Shown: piece after piece, positions 46,523 through 56,830 of the stretch
Layout: every line of letters starts with the position of its first letter
Position numbering within the stretch: position 1 is the first letter of the stretch
Assembly (NCBI RefSeq): GCF_032716425.1
Contig: NZ_CP090419.1
Span: 3,040,001 to 3,104,000, forward strand
Direction: 5' to 3'
DNA: 64,000 bases
DNA from: Pseudoalteromonas sp. N1230-9
GTDB lineage: Bacteria > Pseudomonadota > Gammaproteobacteria > Enterobacterales > Alteromonadaceae
Made by a program: the position numbers and the translations under genes
Notes under the pieces: model-generated
Seen by the model: the letters and a program-made list of their open reading frames with translations, nothing else
The model's database searches: none
What the model was told of the DNA's origin: nothing

Positions 46523-47221
46523 ATGATCACGCTTTCAAATGTGCTATTTAAGTGGCACTCACAACAAACGACGCCAACGATCAATATTGCACAATTGCAG
46601 ATTGATCAAGGCGAACATGTTTTTCTTCATGGCCCGAGTGGCTGCGGTAAATCAACTTTGCTGTCTTTGCTTGCCGGTGTTGCTACTCCTAACAAAGGCA
46701 CAATTGAGTTACTAGGCAAAGCAATAAACCAACTTAGTAATAGCCAGCGCGACCGTTTTCGTGCCGACCATATTGGTTATATTTTCCAAAACTTTAATTT
46801 ACTGTCTTATTTATCGCCCATTGAGAACGTAACATTAGGCTGCCAGTTTTCGACATCTCGCAAACATCATGCGCTTCAAAACAATGCCACTATTAATGCA
46901 GAAGCGAGCCGACTGCTTACAGCGTTAGGGTTAACAGGCAGCTTACAGCATCAAGCTGTCGGTGAATTAAGTATTGGTCAACAACAACGTGTTGCAGCAG
47001 CCAGAGCATTTATAGGTAGCCCAGAAATCATTATCGCCGATGAACCAACCTCGGCACTAGACACACAAAACCGTCAAGCATTTGTGAAGTTACTGTTTGA
47101 ACAAGCCACAGCCACTAATAGCACGCTCGTGTTTGTCAGTCATGATGAGACCCTGCGCAGCCTTTTCAAACGCAGCATTGACCTTGTTGAACTACAAGGA
47201 GGCAGACATGCTACTACTTAA
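46523..47221 (+). CDS. ABC-transporter ATPase of the LolD/MacB type
   Basis: A 232-aa cytoplasmic ATPase. Walker A is HGPSGCGKST at about residues 38-47, the Q-loop is in GYIFQNFNLLSY, the signature is LSIGQQQRVAAARA near 152, and Walker B is IIIADEPTSALD. It pairs with the FtsX-type permease encoded immediately downstream, whose start lies 14 bases inside this gene. Its start follows the CDP-glycerol gene by 16 bases, so it is probably in the same transcript. Confidence 0.93.
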   Translation: MITLSNVLFKWHSQQTTPTINIAQLQIDQGEHVFLHGPSGCGKSTLLSLLAGVATPNKGTIELLGKAINQLSNSQRDRFRADHIGYIFQNFNLLSYLSPIENVTLGCQFSTSRKHHALQNNATINAEASRLLTALGLTGSLQHQAVGELSIGQQQRVAAARAFIGSPEIIIADEPTSALDTQNRQAFVKLLFEQATATNSTLVFVSHDETLRSLFKRSIDLVELQGGRHATT

Positions 47222-48476
47222 ACTTGCCGCAAAAAGCTTATTCAATCGCAAAGCCAGTGCTTTGCTTACGTTATTCACTATTGCTATTAGTGTGATGTTG
47301 CTCATGTCGATTGAGCGTGTTCGTATCGATGCCAAAAGTAGCTTTAGTAATACCATTTCTGGCACAGATTTGATCGTTGGCGCTCGCACGGGCGACATTC
47401 AATTACTGCTCTCTTCTGTATTTCGTATTGGGCATGCTAATAACGGCGTCAGTTGGCAAAGTTATCAGTATATTGCAAAGCAACGAGGAGTAAGCTGGAG
47501 CATTCCACTGTCGTTAGGTGATAGCCATAAAGGCCTTGCGGTGCTTGGTACAAACAAGGACTACTTTACTCACTATCGCTTTGGTAAGAAGCAGCCATTA
47601 AGCTTTGCAAACGGCCATGAGTTCAATCACTTATTTGACGTTGTTCTTGGTGCTGATGTAGCCAAATCCCTTGGCTATCAACTGGGTGATAAGGTCGTGA
47701 TTGCTCACGGCATGGGTAATACTAGCTTTCATAACCATGATGATAACCCATTTACCGTTGTTGGTATTTTACAAGCAACAGGTACACCCGTTGATAAAAC
47801 CTTGCATATTCCACTTGCAGCGATTGATGAAATTCATGGTGGTCATAGTCATCAACATGAAAAAGCCCACGACCACGACCACGACCACGACCAGCATGAT
47901 GATGTCGATCTCATTGGCACACCAAAACAAATAACCGCTTTTCTACTCGGTTTTGATTCGCCACTGTACACCCTACAAGTACGCCGTAATATTAACCAAT
48001 ACAAAGAGGAGGCATTACTTGCCATCATGCCTGGTGTGACCTTACGTGAATTGTGGGAAATGCTCTCAATTGTCGAAAAAATATTATTACTTTTTTCAAT
48101 TGTGGTGGTCATTATTAGTTTACTTGGCATGTTGACCAGCTTGCTGTCGAACTTAAATCAGCGTCGCAGAGAATTGGCTATTTTGCGCTCGGTAGGCGCT
48201 AGGCCTTGGCATATTTTTACATTGATAAGCGCAGAGTCATTACTCATCACTGGGCTAGGCTGCCTTGTTGGTGTCGCCTTGTTCTATGCTTTAATGCTAT
48301 TCGGCGCAGGTTACTTGCAAAGCCATGCCGGAATAAGCCTTAATATAGCGCTATTATCGGCCTATGAACTCATGCTATTAGCTGCGATAATGTTTGCAGG
48401 TTTTATCGTTGGGTTGATACCTGCAACCCGCGCATATTTTTACTCACTTGCCGATGGCATGAGTATCAAAATTTAA
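47208..48476 (+). CDS. FtsX-like ABC permease with His-Asp-rich periplasmic loop
   Basis: A 422-aa permease from the ATG at 47208, which has AAGGAGG upstream inside the ATPase gene. TM1 is near 17-39; after a large periplasmic domain there are three more segments near 290, 340 and 390, the MacB/FtsX layout. Residues 210-230 carry a metal-binding stretch rich in His and Asp (HGGHSHQHEKAHDHD and on), partly encoded by four CACGAC units. The set of ATPase, FtsX permease with His-rich loop and DUF3299 resembles the Vibrio cholerae Zrg zinc-uptake cluster. That comparison is from memory, and ZrgA itself (DUF2796) is not in this window. Confidence 0.88.
   Translation: MLLLKLAAKSLFNRKASALLTLFTIAISVMLLMSIERVRIDAKSSFSNTISGTDLIVGARTGDIQLLLSSVFRIGHANNGVSWQSYQYIAKQRGVSWSIPLSLGDSHKGLAVLGTNKDYFTHYRFGKKQPLSFANGHEFNHLFDVVLGADVAKSLGYQLGDKVVIAHGMGNTSFHNHDDNPFTVVGILQATGTPVDKTLHIPLAAIDEIHGGHSHQHEKAHDHDHDHDQHDDVDLIGTPKQITAFLLGFDSPLYTLQVRRNINQYKEEALLAIMPGVTLRELWEMLSIVEKILLLFSIVVVIISLLGMLTSLLSNLNQRRRELAILRSVGARPWHIFTLISAESLLITGLGCLVGVALFYALMLFGAGYLQSHAGISLNIALLSAYELMLLAAIMFAGFIVGLIPATRAYFYSLADGMSIKI
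47868..47891 (+). repeat. Hexanucleotide microsatellite (CACGAC)4 inside the permease gene
   Basis: Four perfect head-to-tail CACGAC units encode alternating His-Asp. Gain or loss of a unit would keep the frame and change the number of metal ligands in the loop. Confidence 0.85.
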
Positions 48477-48484
48477 GGAATTTT

Positions 48485-48973
48485 ATGCAATTTTTTCAAA
48501 AATTTATTGCTGTTGCCATGCTTTTATCCTGCACGTTAGCAAATGCAGGCGAACCTAAAGAAATTTTTTGGGAAGACTTAATCCCACAAGGGCATGTACA
48601 AATTGACACCCAAGCACAAGCTAACCATGAGGGTTCAGAACAAAATTGGGTACAACCTGATTTAGATGCGCCGGTTGTTAAAGAACTAAACGGCCAATCA
48701 GTTAGTTTGCCTGGCTTTGTAGTGCCGCTAGAGGGCGACAGCGAAGTAATAACTGAGTTTTTACTGGTGCCATATTTTGGTGCCTGTATCCATGTACCAC
48801 CCCCGCCACCTAATCAAATTGTGCATGTCACAATTGAAGGGGGTGTGCCTATTGAAAGCCTATATGATGCAATCGTTGTTACAGGCGTGATTAGCACAGA
48901 AACTTGGTCGGGTGAAATTGCGCAAGTTGGCTATAAAATGAAAGCGGTCGGTGTCGCCCCATTTGAACTATAA
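48485..48973 (+). CDS. DUF3299 exported protein
   Basis: A 162-aa protein with signal peptide MQFFQKFIAVAMLLSCTLANA. The DUF3299 hallmark VPYFGACIHVPPPPPNQIVHV is present near residue 97, with one Cys next to a His and a Pro run, preceded by GQSVSLPGFVVPLEGDS. The conserved Cys-x-His pair may bind a metal. It starts nine bases after the permease stop and is co-transcribed with it. Function unknown; it is probably a partner of the transporter. Confidence 0.88.
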   Translation: MQFFQKFIAVAMLLSCTLANAGEPKEIFWEDLIPQGHVQIDTQAQANHEGSEQNWVQPDLDAPVVKELNGQSVSLPGFVVPLEGDSEVITEFLLVPYFGACIHVPPPPPNQIVHVTIEGGVPIESLYDAIVVTGVISTETWSGEIAQVGYKMKAVGVAPFEL

Positions 48974-48976
48974 TTT

Positions 48977-49002
48977 AAAAGCACGCCGAGGCGTGCTTTT
49001 TT
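48977..49002. terminator. Terminator after DUF3299, towards mutM
   Basis: The stem AAAAGCACGCC / GGCGTGCTTTT has a tiny loop and T residues after it on the plus strand. The A-run on the left gives T residues on the minus strand too, so it probably also ends the convergent mutM transcript. Confidence 0.88.
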
Positions 49003-49019
49003 GATGGTTGCTTTCAGCG

Positions 49020-49829
49020 TCACTTTTGGCAATTAGAACAGTAAACCGTGCTTCTTTGCCCTAATCTAATTTCCTTTAATGGCTCTTTACAATTAACACA
49101 TGGCTCGCCTTTGCGACCATAAACCAATAATTGCTGCGCAAAATACCCTGGCTTACCGTCACTTTGGGCAAAGTCTTTTAATGTTGTGCCACCTTGTGTA
49201 ATAGCCGCTGCAAGGGTTTCTTTAATAATAGGCACCAATTGCTGATAACGCTTTAAAGACACCTTACCGGCTTCTCGTTTAGGATGAATTCCAGCCTTAA
49301 ATAGCGACTCATTGGCATAGATATTACCAACACCAACCACCACAGCGTTATCCATAATAAATTGTTTAATGGGTACTTTTTTGTTTCGTGACTGCTCAAA
49401 AACGCGCTCTGCAACAAACTCTTCTGTTAACGGCTCAGGCCCTAGCTTTGACAGCAAGGTATGGCATTCATTTGGCGCTTGCCATAAGCAAGCACCAAAA
49501 CGACGAGCATCATTAAGCCGTAACGCTTTACCAGACGCTAAAATAAACTCAATATGGTCATGTTTTTTTAAAGGCTCAGTTGCATCCACAACACGTAAAT
49601 TACCCGACATTCCTAAGTGCAAAATCACACTACCCAACTCACAACCGAGTAATAAATATTTTGCTCTACGCTCTACTGAGGTAACTTTAAGCCCTTGCAA
49701 TTGATAAACATCATCAGGCACAGGCCAACGCATGCTGGCGTTATGAATATTTACTTTAGTCACTGTTTGGTTAAGCACATGCGGCGTTATTCCCAAACGG
49801 CTAACTTCAACTTCTGGTAATTCAGGCAT
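49020..49829 (-). CDS. mutM: Formamidopyrimidine-DNA glycosylase
   Basis: A 269-aa bifunctional DNA repair enzyme that removes 8-oxoguanine and formamidopyrimidines. After Met removal the catalytic N-terminal Pro begins [13 protein letters not shown], with Glu next to it. The H2TH motif lies in [21 protein letters not shown] near residue 166. The C-terminal zinc finger is [14 protein letters not shown]...VYCSNCQK with four Cys. Length and motifs are standard. Confidence 0.97.
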   Translation of the reverse strand: MPELPEVEVSRLGITPHVLNQTVTKVNIHNASMRWPVPDDVYQLQGLKVTSVERRAKYLLLGCELGSVILHLGMSGNLRVVDATEPLKKHDHIEFILASGKALRLNDARRFGACLWQAPNECHTLLSKLGPEPLTEEFVAERVFEQSRNKKVPIKQFIMDNAVVVGVGNIYANESLFKAGIHPKREAGKVSLKRYQQLVPIIKETLAAAITQGGTTLKDFAQSDGKPGYFAQQLLVYGRKGEPCVNCKEPLKEIRLGQRSTVYCSNCQK

Positions 49830-49840
49830 CTATGACTCTC

Positions 49841-50332
49841 TTAAAACGGGTATAGCGGAAATAACTTAACGACATCAGCTTGCTCAAGCTCAAATACCCG
49901 TTGTAACCGCTTATCCAATAAATAGTATTGCTGCTCAATGCTATATAACTGATACACCGCTGGCAATTGCTCACCAGCAAGCCATACAGAGGCAACATAA
50001 TCCGCAGACGCCTTTGAAATTTTACTCACTGGCAGCGCTGCTATGGTTAATTGCTGACGCTGCCAACGTTCGACTAATTGTTCGAGCGTCTGTTCATCGG
50101 CTTGCCATGTAATGCTTTGTAACTCTTGGCTCCGCCACGAAGTACCTATGCGCTCAATTTTCAGTTCAGGAAAAGCCATTGCTAAAATAAAGCTTTGCTC
50201 AGGCAGTAGAGCTTGAACGCCCTCATTCACAGGGGGAGTATTGAGCTTTTTGTGCAAACCGTTAAAGAAAAAAATCATCAACAGCATCGAAATAATCACC
50301 ACATTATTCCATGCTTTTCGGCTCAAACGCAT
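49841..50332 (-). CDS. Single-pass membrane protein of unknown function
   Basis: A 163-aa product; the start at 50332 is preceded by GAGGA. One hydrophobic segment near residues 10-25 (NNVVIISMLLMIFFFNGL) anchors the rest outside the cytoplasm. The mature part contains IERIGTSWRSQELQSITWQ and ends VFELEQADVVKLFPLYPF. I do not recognise a family. It lies upstream of mutM in the same direction, 11 bases apart, and is probably in the same transcript. Confidence 0.7.
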   Translation of the reverse strand: MRLSRKAWNNVVIISMLLMIFFFNGLHKKLNTPPVNEGVQALLPEQSFILAMAFPELKIERIGTSWRSQELQSITWQADEQTLEQLVERWQRQQLTIAALPVSKISKASADYVASVWLAGEQLPAVYQLYSIEQQYYLLDKRLQRVFELEQADVVKLFPLYPF

Positions 50333-50482
50333 CGTATCTTCCTCACTTTTCAATACCTTAAAGTGTAACTAAAAAGTCCATTAATTGGCAGTTGTAATTG
50401 ATCAACAAAATTTCATGTCTGTTATGTATCAATCTGTAGAGACTTTGCTAAAATATCCGCCAAATTTAAAGGAGTTCCGTCA

Positions 50483-51409
50483 ATGTCAATGTATGTAGTG
50501 GGTCATAAGATCCCTGATTCAGATTCAATTTGCGGTGCAATTGCGCTTGCTTATTTAAAAAACCAAATCGAAGAACCTGCAATACCAACGCGTTTAGGTG
50601 AAGTATCGCCTGAAACACAGTTTATCCTAGATAAATTTGGTTTCGAAGCCCCTGAGCTAAAGCTTAGCTACGCAGGTGAAGACGTTTATATCGTTGACCA
50701 TACAGAAAAAACACAAGCACCTGATGACATCGATGAAGCACGTGTTGTGGGTGTCGTTGATCACCACAAACTAGGCGATTTAACATCATCAACACCGCTT
50801 GAGTGTTGGATCCGTCCTGTTGGCTGTTCAAACACTATCATCAAAATGATGTATGACTTCTACAATGTAGAGATTCCAAAAGATATCGCAGGCATCATGT
50901 TATGTGCAATTTTAAGCGACACTGTAATCTTTAAATCACCAACCTGTACAACGGCTGACATCAAGTGTGTTGAAGCACTTGCTGAAATCGCAGGTATCGA
51001 AGATTTTAAAGAGCTTGGCATGGAAATGTTCAAGGTGAAATCAGCGGTTGAAGGCACACCTGCACGCGACTTAGTCATGCGTGATTTCAAAGACTTCAAC
51101 ATGAACGGTAAGCTAGTAGGTATTGGCCAGCTAGAAGTGATCGACCTTGCTGTATTTGATGAAATCAAAGCAGATCTTGAAGCTGATATCGCAAAGCTTA
51201 AAGAAGAAGGCGGTCGCCACTCAGTATTACTCCTGTTAACTGATATCATGAAAGAAGGCTCTGAAATGCTAATTGCGTCTGATGACGTATCAGTAATCGA
51301 AGCTGCCTATGATGTTAAATCAGAAGATGGTCGCGTATGGTTAGATGGCGTATTAAGCCGTAAGAAGCAAGTAGTACCGCCACTACAAGACGCTTTTGCA
51401 AAGATCTAA
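50483..51409 (+). CDS. ppaC: Manganese-dependent inorganic pyrophosphatase
   Basis: A 308-aa family II (DHH) pyrophosphatase of the cytoplasm. It begins MSMYVVGHKIPDSDSICGAIALAYL, with the metal ligands His, Asp and Asp; VVGVVDHHKLGDL is near residue 91. The RKKQVVPPL motif of DHHA2 lies near the C-terminus (SRKKQVVPPLQD). Most gammaproteobacteria use the family I enzyme, but the Mn-type enzyme is common in Vibrio and Alteromonadales. A terminator follows. Confidence 0.97.
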   Translation: MSMYVVGHKIPDSDSICGAIALAYLKNQIEEPAIPTRLGEVSPETQFILDKFGFEAPELKLSYAGEDVYIVDHTEKTQAPDDIDEARVVGVVDHHKLGDLTSSTPLECWIRPVGCSNTIIKMMYDFYNVEIPKDIAGIMLCAILSDTVIFKSPTCTTADIKCVEALAEIAGIEDFKELGMEMFKVKSAVEGTPARDLVMRDFKDFNMNGKLVGIGQLEVIDLAVFDEIKADLEADIAKLKEEGGRHSVLLLLTDIMKEGSEMLIASDDVSVIEAAYDVKSEDGRVWLDGVLSRKKQVVPPLQDAFAKI

Positions 51410-51426
51410 TCTTACGAAATAGACAC

Positions 51427-51467
51427 AAAAAAGCCGATGTAACTTCACTTCAAACATCGGCTTTTTT
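51427..51467 (+). terminator. Terminator of ppaC
   Basis: The perfect arms AAAAAAGCCGATGT and ACATCGGCTTTTTT have a 13-base loop. The A and T runs make it work in either direction, and the convergent peptidase gene ends 46 bases away. Confidence 0.9.
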
Positions 51468-51512
51468 ATTACTCTATTATTAAGTTTTTATCTAGATATT
51501 ACTAAAGGCTAC

Positions 51513-53417
51513 CTATAATAGGTGCTTTTTTAAAAACGGCGTTATCTCAGAGAATAACTTTATTTGGCTTTCTTGATCGTCAAAAAAGTGTGTTCCATCC
51601 TCTATTTCAACATATTTAATATCTAGCTGTTTTCTCGCTTTGTCATAGAAATCTTTCGATTGATTATAATTAACGCGCGTATCGTTATTACCATGTATTA
51701 AAAGAATCGGCGCCTTAATGTGGTTAATTTTTCTTATTGCTGATACCTCAGCTAACGCATCGATAGACTTATCATCTTTAACATCAACGATATTACCTAA
51801 GTATTTCCCTTGTCTATCTGTTTTCGTAACAAAAGTTTCAAGGTCTGAGACGCCTGATATACTCACCACACATTTAAAGCGCTTGGGCTCTTGAAAGGCA
51901 GCTGTTAAGGCAACATAACCACCGTAGCTTGCGCCAAAAATACAGGCATTATCTTTTTTAGCTAAACCTTGCGCAATTGCCCAATCCATTGCCTCATACA
52001 CATCTTGTTGCATACGTTTACCCCACTGGTAATAACCAGCCGTTTCAAATGCGCTACCAAAGCCTGCAGAGCCCCTAAAGTTAACTTGCAATACAGAAAA
52101 CCCTAATTCAACAAGATACTGAAGCTCTTTGTCAAAATACTTATAATCTCTAGCGTGCGGACCACCATGCGGCATAACGATCAATGGCGGGTTTTTAACA
52201 TTTGCTGGCTGCGTAAAGTAACCCGTTATTTCCAGACCATCACTGGCTTTAAAGCTATAATTTTGTACTGGGCTAAATGACTTTCTGACTAAATAAGGAT
52301 ATTTCGATAACCAAACACCTCCTTTTTGAGTATTTAAGTCGAAGTAATAATAAGTTGGCGGCGTAACATCGTTAGTGACTGATACTAATAATCGCGTATG
52401 ATCTCGGCTACGGCTGCTGATTGTGGCCTGCTTTCCTTTAAATAGGCCTGCCACTTCACGCTCTTGTGCGCCATCTTTGTCATCAAAATAGTGAGTGCGA
52501 TAGTAGTCATCAAAAAAAGATACACCGATAAACTCACCCTCATTATCAGTTATTGCGCCATCGAGATCATATTTATCATTACTAAAAATCAACTCCTCAA
52601 ACTTGCCTGCTTCTATGTTATAGAGCCAAAGAGCTTCACGTCCAAGCTCCCTATTAGAAAGCACATACGCTTTGGAGCCATCTTTTGATAAAGCTTGAAT
52701 AGAAAAAGTATCATCTTCCCCCCACACCTGTGAGTGAATTTTTTTGAGCTCTGCGTCTTTATTTGCTCTATACCAAATTGATGCTGTAAATACGTCATCT
52801 TTTTCTTCAACGGCTAGTCCAAGTCTGATAACCCCTTTACTATCTGCATACCAGCTACCAATATCATTTTTGTTACCCTGAACTTTATCAAAGCCAGATG
52901 TGCCTAAATGCACACGATAGACAACATAGCCTTTATCATTTTTGTCGTAGGTGGAAATCAGTGCATAATCGGTTTCATCCTTGAGTGATGATACTAACTC
53001 AAATGACTGATACTTATACCAACGATCATCTGTAAAACGCGGAGATGTGAGCACTTTAGTTTCAGAGGTTTCTACATTGATAGAGTACAACCGAGATACT
53101 CTGAAAAACTGACCATTTACATATTCAGGATAACTTGCCGATACGATAATGTAGCGATTACCTGACCAGCGAATAAAATCAACACGGTCTTTGTTTTTCT
53201 TTAACCGCGCCAACACCTTAAAATCAATATCAGGAAACTTAGTAACACTAATAGTTGGGCCTGAATCAGTATTATAAAGTGTCGCAATAAGCTCACCATT
53301 TGGCGATAAGCTTGGCTGCTCAACCATTGGAAGTTTAGCGTATTGTTCCCATACAGGGGCTTTAGCATTGACAATAAATGTTGCCAAAAGCAGGATTGTC
53401 ATGATTCCTTTTAACAT
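51513..53417 (-). CDS. Exported S9-family prolyl oligopeptidase-like peptidase
   Basis: A 634-aa protein with a short signal peptide (MLKGIMTILLLATFIVNAKA). The N-terminal part (about 30-390) is a beta-propeller with repeated Ser-rich blades. The C-terminal alpha/beta-hydrolase domain has the nucleophile S497 in CIFGASYGGYVALT, Asp 579 in HGNNDTRVN and His 610 in DGTHFF. The oxyanion region is MPHGGPHARD. It is probably an extracytoplasmic peptidase for short peptides; acylaminoacyl- or dipeptidyl-peptidase specificity is not determinable. Confidence 0.92.
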   Translation of the reverse strand: MLKGIMTILLLATFIVNAKAPVWEQYAKLPMVEQPSLSPNGELIATLYNTDSGPTISVTKFPDIDFKVLARLKKNKDRVDFIRWSGNRYIIVSASYPEYVNGQFFRVSRLYSINVETSETKVLTSPRFTDDRWYKYQSFELVSSLKDETDYALISTYDKNDKGYVVYRVHLGTSGFDKVQGNKNDIGSWYADSKGVIRLGLAVEEKDDVFTASIWYRANKDAELKKIHSQVWGEDDTFSIQALSKDGSKAYVLSNRELGREALWLYNIEAGKFEELIFSNDKYDLDGAITDNEGEFIGVSFFDDYYRTHYFDDKDGAQEREVAGLFKGKQATISSRSRDHTRLLVSVTNDVTPPTYYYFDLNTQKGGVWLSKYPYLVRKSFSPVQNYSFKASDGLEITGYFTQPANVKNPPLIVMPHGGPHARDYKYFDKELQYLVELGFSVLQVNFRGSAGFGSAFETAGYYQWGKRMQQDVYEAMDWAIAQGLAKKDNACIFGASYGGYVALTAAFQEPKRFKCVVSISGVSDLETFVTKTDRQGKYLGNIVDVKDDKSIDALAEVSAIRKINHIKAPILLIHGNNDTRVNYNQSKDFYDKARKQLDIKYVEIEDGTHFFDDQESQIKLFSEITPFLKKHLL

Positions 53418-53532
53418 ATTTTCCCTTTTGAATTAATCAGTTAAATGACCATAAAAGGGTAACACACGAAAAACAATTAACACAGGGTTAATTCATCATT
53501 AACGCTTCAAGGGGGATTATTTAATATTAAAT

Positions 53533-53554
53533 AACCACCTCTATAGAGGTGGTT
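53533..53554 (-). terminator. Palindromic terminator of rnr-rlmB
   Basis: A perfect 22-bp palindrome with arms AACCACCTCTA / TAGAGGTGGTT and no fixed loop. On the minus strand it is followed by an AT-rich stretch. It lies about 30 bases after the rlmB stop. Confidence 0.7.
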
Positions 53555-53586
53555 TGAACATTGATATTTGGTAGGGTAAGTCAGCT

Positions 53587-54333
53587 TTATAACTGCGTTG
53601 CATTACGCTGGCGTAACACTTCAAATAAACAAATACCGGTCGCAACTGAGACATTTAAGCTTGATACCGTGCCCGCCATTGGAATTTTAACGAGTAAATC
53701 ACAATGCTCACGAGTCAGGCGGCGCATACCATCTCCTTCTGCGCCCATAACAACAGCCATAGGTCCAGTGAGATTTGCATCAAATAACTCTGTATCTGTT
53801 TCACCGGCAGTGCCGACAACCCAAACGCCAGCATCTTTAATTTCACGCAAGGTACGCGCAAGATTAGTGACTTGTACCAATGGTACTGTTTCCGCTGCGC
53901 CGCACGCTACTTTGCGTGCTGTGCCGTTGAGTTTGGCAGATTTATCTTTAGGAACGATAATCGCGTGTACACCCGCGGCATCAGCGCTACGTAAACAGGC
54001 TCCTAAATTATGCGGATCAGTAATACCATCAAGCACCAATAAGAAAGGTGTTTCTTCACGGGCTATGATCTCATCTAGATCTTTTTCATTATACATACGC
54101 GCCGCTTTTACATTGGCAATAATGCCCTGGTGTTGTTCACCATTGGCTTTATTATCAAGCGCTTTACGCTGCATAAACTGTACAGAAATACCGAATTTAC
54201 GTGCTTGGTCAATAACCGGATTTAAACGTTTGTCTTCACGACCTTTTAAAGCGTATATTTCTAAAAAGCGCTCAGGCTCTTTTGCTAAAATTGCTTCAAC
54301 TGAGTGAAAGCCAAAAATTAATTCATTACTCAC
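53587..54333 (-). CDS. rlmB: 23S rRNA Gm2251 2'-O-ribose methyltransferase
   Basis: A 248-aa SPOUT-family enzyme that methylates the ribose of G2251 in the P loop of 23S rRNA. The SpoU motifs are [26 protein letters not shown] near residue 100, [20 protein letters not shown] near 192 and [23 protein letters not shown] near 216, forming the trefoil knot. An N-terminal L30-like substrate domain precedes it. Its start overlaps the rnr stop by four bases, so the two are translationally coupled, the common rnr-rlmB pair. Confidence 0.97.
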   Translation of the reverse strand: MSNELIFGFHSVEAILAKEPERFLEIYALKGREDKRLNPVIDQARKFGISVQFMQRKALDNKANGEQHQGIIANVKAARMYNEKDLDEIIAREETPFLLVLDGITDPHNLGACLRSADAAGVHAIIVPKDKSAKLNGTARKVACGAAETVPLVQVTNLARTLREIKDAGVWVVGTAGETDTELFDANLTGPMAVVMGAEGDGMRRLTREHCDLLVKIPMAGTVSSLNVSVATGICLFEVLRQRNATQL

Positions 54334-56813
54334 GTATTATTTGCTCCTCGGCCATTACGTTTACGGGCATTCTTACCCGGTCTTTTTGCCTTTTTAGTGG
54401 CTTTTTTCTTACTCTTTTTGTTACTGGCTTTTACTGCATCAGCTTTTTTACTACTTGGCTTTTTGCGCCCTTTAGAAGGAGAAGACTTGCCACGTTTTTC
54501 GTTCTCTTTATCGCCTGATTTTGCTTCAAAGCGACTTGATTCAGATTTTTTACCAGGAATTTTACCTGCTTTAAGCTGGGCACGAACACTTGGTTTTGCA
54601 GGGGCGCTACGGCCACGACGACGTGCATAACGGTCTTGTTGTGCTTCGCCTGCTAACACTAAGTTTATGCGACGCTCATCAAGACTGACAGATGAAACCT
54701 GAACCGTTAATTTATCGCCTAAACGATAAACAGTGTGGGTTTGTTCTCCAATCAAGCAATGCTTAGCACCATCGTAATGGAAATACTCATTGCCTAAGTT
54801 GGTTACGTGGATCATGCCATCGATTTGTAAATCGTCTAAGCGTACAAATAAACCAAAGTTAGTTACCGATGAGATCACCCCACCAAATTCGTCACCAACA
54901 TGGTCTTGCATAAATTCACATTTAAGCCAATCTGCGACTTCGCGAGTTGCGTCATCAGCACGGCGTTCAGTGGTTGAACACTGCTCACCTAAAATATCAA
55001 CTTCGTCATCAGTGTATGCGTACTCACCCGATGTTTGCTGACCTTGCGCTTTAAGCACGGCTTTAATTGCGCGGTGCACCACTAAATCAGGGTAACGACG
55101 AATAGGCGACGTAAAATGGGCATAGGCTGGCAAAGCCAAACCAAAGTGACCAATGTTATCTGGCTGATACACCGCTTGCTTCATTGAACGGAGTAACATG
55201 GTTTGAATAAGCTCAGCTTCAGGACGGTCGCCTAATTTTGCTAACACTTGAGTGATTTCTTTTGGTGTTGGCTCATCAGAAATCGCGGTTTCAATACCAA
55301 GCTCTGATAAAAAGTTTCTGAAGAAACCAAGCTTTTCACCATCCGGCTCATCATGCACACGATAAAGCGCACTTGCTTCGTGTTTTTCTAATAAACGGGC
55401 AGCTGATACGTTCGCAAGAATCATGCACTCTTCGATAAGTTTGTGTGCATCATTGCGCACCACAGGCACGATTGATTCAATCTTACGGTGTGCATTAAAC
55501 ACAAAACGCGTTTCTAAGGTTTCAAACTCAATCGCACCACGTTCTTGGCGTGCTGCTTTTAGTGCCATATACATTTGCTGTAAGTCAGTTAAATGCGGCA
55601 CCATCTTGGCATATTCTTCACGCAGCTTTTCATCGCCTTGTAAAATCGCATTCACTTTAGTGTAGGTAAAACGAGCGTGTGAATTCATCACCGCTTCGTA
55701 AAATTTATACCCAGATAACTTACCTGCATCCGACACTGTCATCTCAGCAACCATACACAAGCGGTCAACTTCAGGGTTTAACGAACATAAACCATTCGAT
55801 AACACTTTTGGCAGCATCGGAATAACTTGCTCAGGGAAGTACACTGAGTTACCACGCTCGATCGCTTCTTTATTCAGAGGCGTATTCATCCCTACGTAGT
55901 GCGACACATCGGCAATGGCTACCCATAAACGCCAACCACCTGATGGTTTACGCTCACAATAAACGGCATCGTCAAAGTCTCGGGCATCTTCACCGTCGAT
56001 AGTAACCAGCGGTAAGTCACGTAAATCTACACGACCTTGCTTTGCTTGCTCATCAACAAATTCGCCTAAATGAGCAACTTGCTTTTCAACCGCTTCTGGC
56101 CACACATGAGGAATATCGTGATTGCGTAGTGCAACTTCAATTTCCATCCCTGGTGCTAAGTGCTCACCGAGAACTTCGGTTACTTTACCTACTGCATTCA
56201 TATGTCGGCTTGGGTTTTGAGTAATTTTCACCTGCACCATTTGGTTGTGGCGCGCGCCATTTTCACTACCCGGTAGTATCATAATGTCTTGCGTTATGCG
56301 TGGGTCTTCTGCCACAACAACAGCAATACCATGCTCAACAAAATAGCGGCCAACAATCGGTGCTCGTTCATTGGTTAATACCTTAATGATACGTGCTTCG
56401 CACTTGCCGCTTGAACCTTTGCGATTGCCTTTGGCAAGCACAATGTCACCGTGCAACACCATATTCATTTGGTGCTTTGCGATAAACCAATCTTTACTCT
56501 CACCTTCAACTTCTAAAAAGCCGAATCCGTCACGATGACCAATGACCTTGCCTTTAACCAAGCCAGATTCATCGATCAATGCGTAGCATTTAAACTTATT
56601 GAAATACAGTTGACCATCGCGCTCCATAGCACGTAAACGACGTTTGAACGCTATTTGGCGCTCTGTATCGTTCACATGTAATTCGTCACAAAGTTGTGTG
56701 AAGTTTGCTGGTTTGGTGCGAGATTCTAAGTGAGTAAGTATAAACTCACGGCTAGGGACGGGGTTTTCGTACTTTTCTTGTTCTCGACTGAGATTGGGAT
56801 CCTGTTTTGACAT
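54330..56813 (-). CDS. rnr: Ribonuclease R
   Basis: An 827-aa 3'-5' exoribonuclease that degrades structured RNA and takes part in tmRNA-linked decay and cold adaptation. An N-terminal helix-turn-helix (about 25-85) and cold-shock domains precede the RNB domain, whose catalytic Asp cluster lies in [17 protein letters not shown] near residue 272. The S1 domain (about 640-725) includes [28 protein letters not shown]. The tail after about 735 is very rich in Lys and Arg, as in other RNase R proteins that unwind duplex RNA. The ATG at 56813 has no clear ribosome binding site. Confidence 0.97.
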   Translation of the reverse strand: MSKQDPNLSREQEKYENPVPSREFILTHLESRTKPANFTQLCDELHVNDTERQIAFKRRLRAMERDGQLYFNKFKCYALIDESGLVKGKVIGHRDGFGFLEVEGESKDWFIAKHQMNMVLHGDIVLAKGNRKGSSGKCEARIIKVLTNERAPIVGRYFVEHGIAVVVAEDPRITQDIMILPGSENGARHNQMVQVKITQNPSRHMNAVGKVTEVLGEHLAPGMEIEVALRNHDIPHVWPEAVEKQVAHLGEFVDEQAKQGRVDLRDLPLVTIDGEDARDFDDAVYCERKPSGGWRLWVAIADVSHYVGMNTPLNKEAIERGNSVYFPEQVIPMLPKVLSNGLCSLNPEVDRLCMVAEMTVSDAGKLSGYKFYEAVMNSHARFTYTKVNAILQGDEKLREEYAKMVPHLTDLQQMYMALKAARQERGAIEFETLETRFVFNAHRKIESIVPVVRNDAHKLIEECMILANVSAARLLEKHEASALYRVHDEPDGEKLGFFRNFLSELGIETAISDEPTPKEITQVLAKLGDRPEAELIQTMLLRSMKQAVYQPDNIGHFGLALPAYAHFTSPIRRYPDLVVHRAIKAVLKAQGQQTSGEYAYTDDEVDILGEQCSTTERRADDATREVADWLKCEFMQDHVGDEFGGVISSVTNFGLFVRLDDLQIDGMIHVTNLGNEYFHYDGAKHCLIGEQTHTVYRLGDKLTVQVSSVSLDERRINLVLAGEAQQDRYARRRGRSAPAKPSVRAQLKAGKIPGKKSESSRFEAKSGDKENEKRGKSSPSKGRKKPSSKKADAVKASNKKSKKKATKKAKRPGKNARKRNGRGANNT

Positions 56814-56830
56814 TCACTATCTTGTTAGTT

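Noticed and set aside
47097..47207. N-terminal extension of the FtsX permease
   Set aside because: These codons lie inside the ATPase gene in another frame, and AAGGAGG precedes the ATG at 47208.
47868..47891. Phase-variable frameshift switch
   Set aside because: The unit is six bases, so a length change keeps the frame. It can only alter the number of His-Asp pairs.
53561..54307. Long plus-strand open frame of 248 codons
   Set aside because: It is the exact antisense of rlmB, rich in Ser, Arg and Ala as expected for a shadow frame, and rlmB has all SPOUT motifs.
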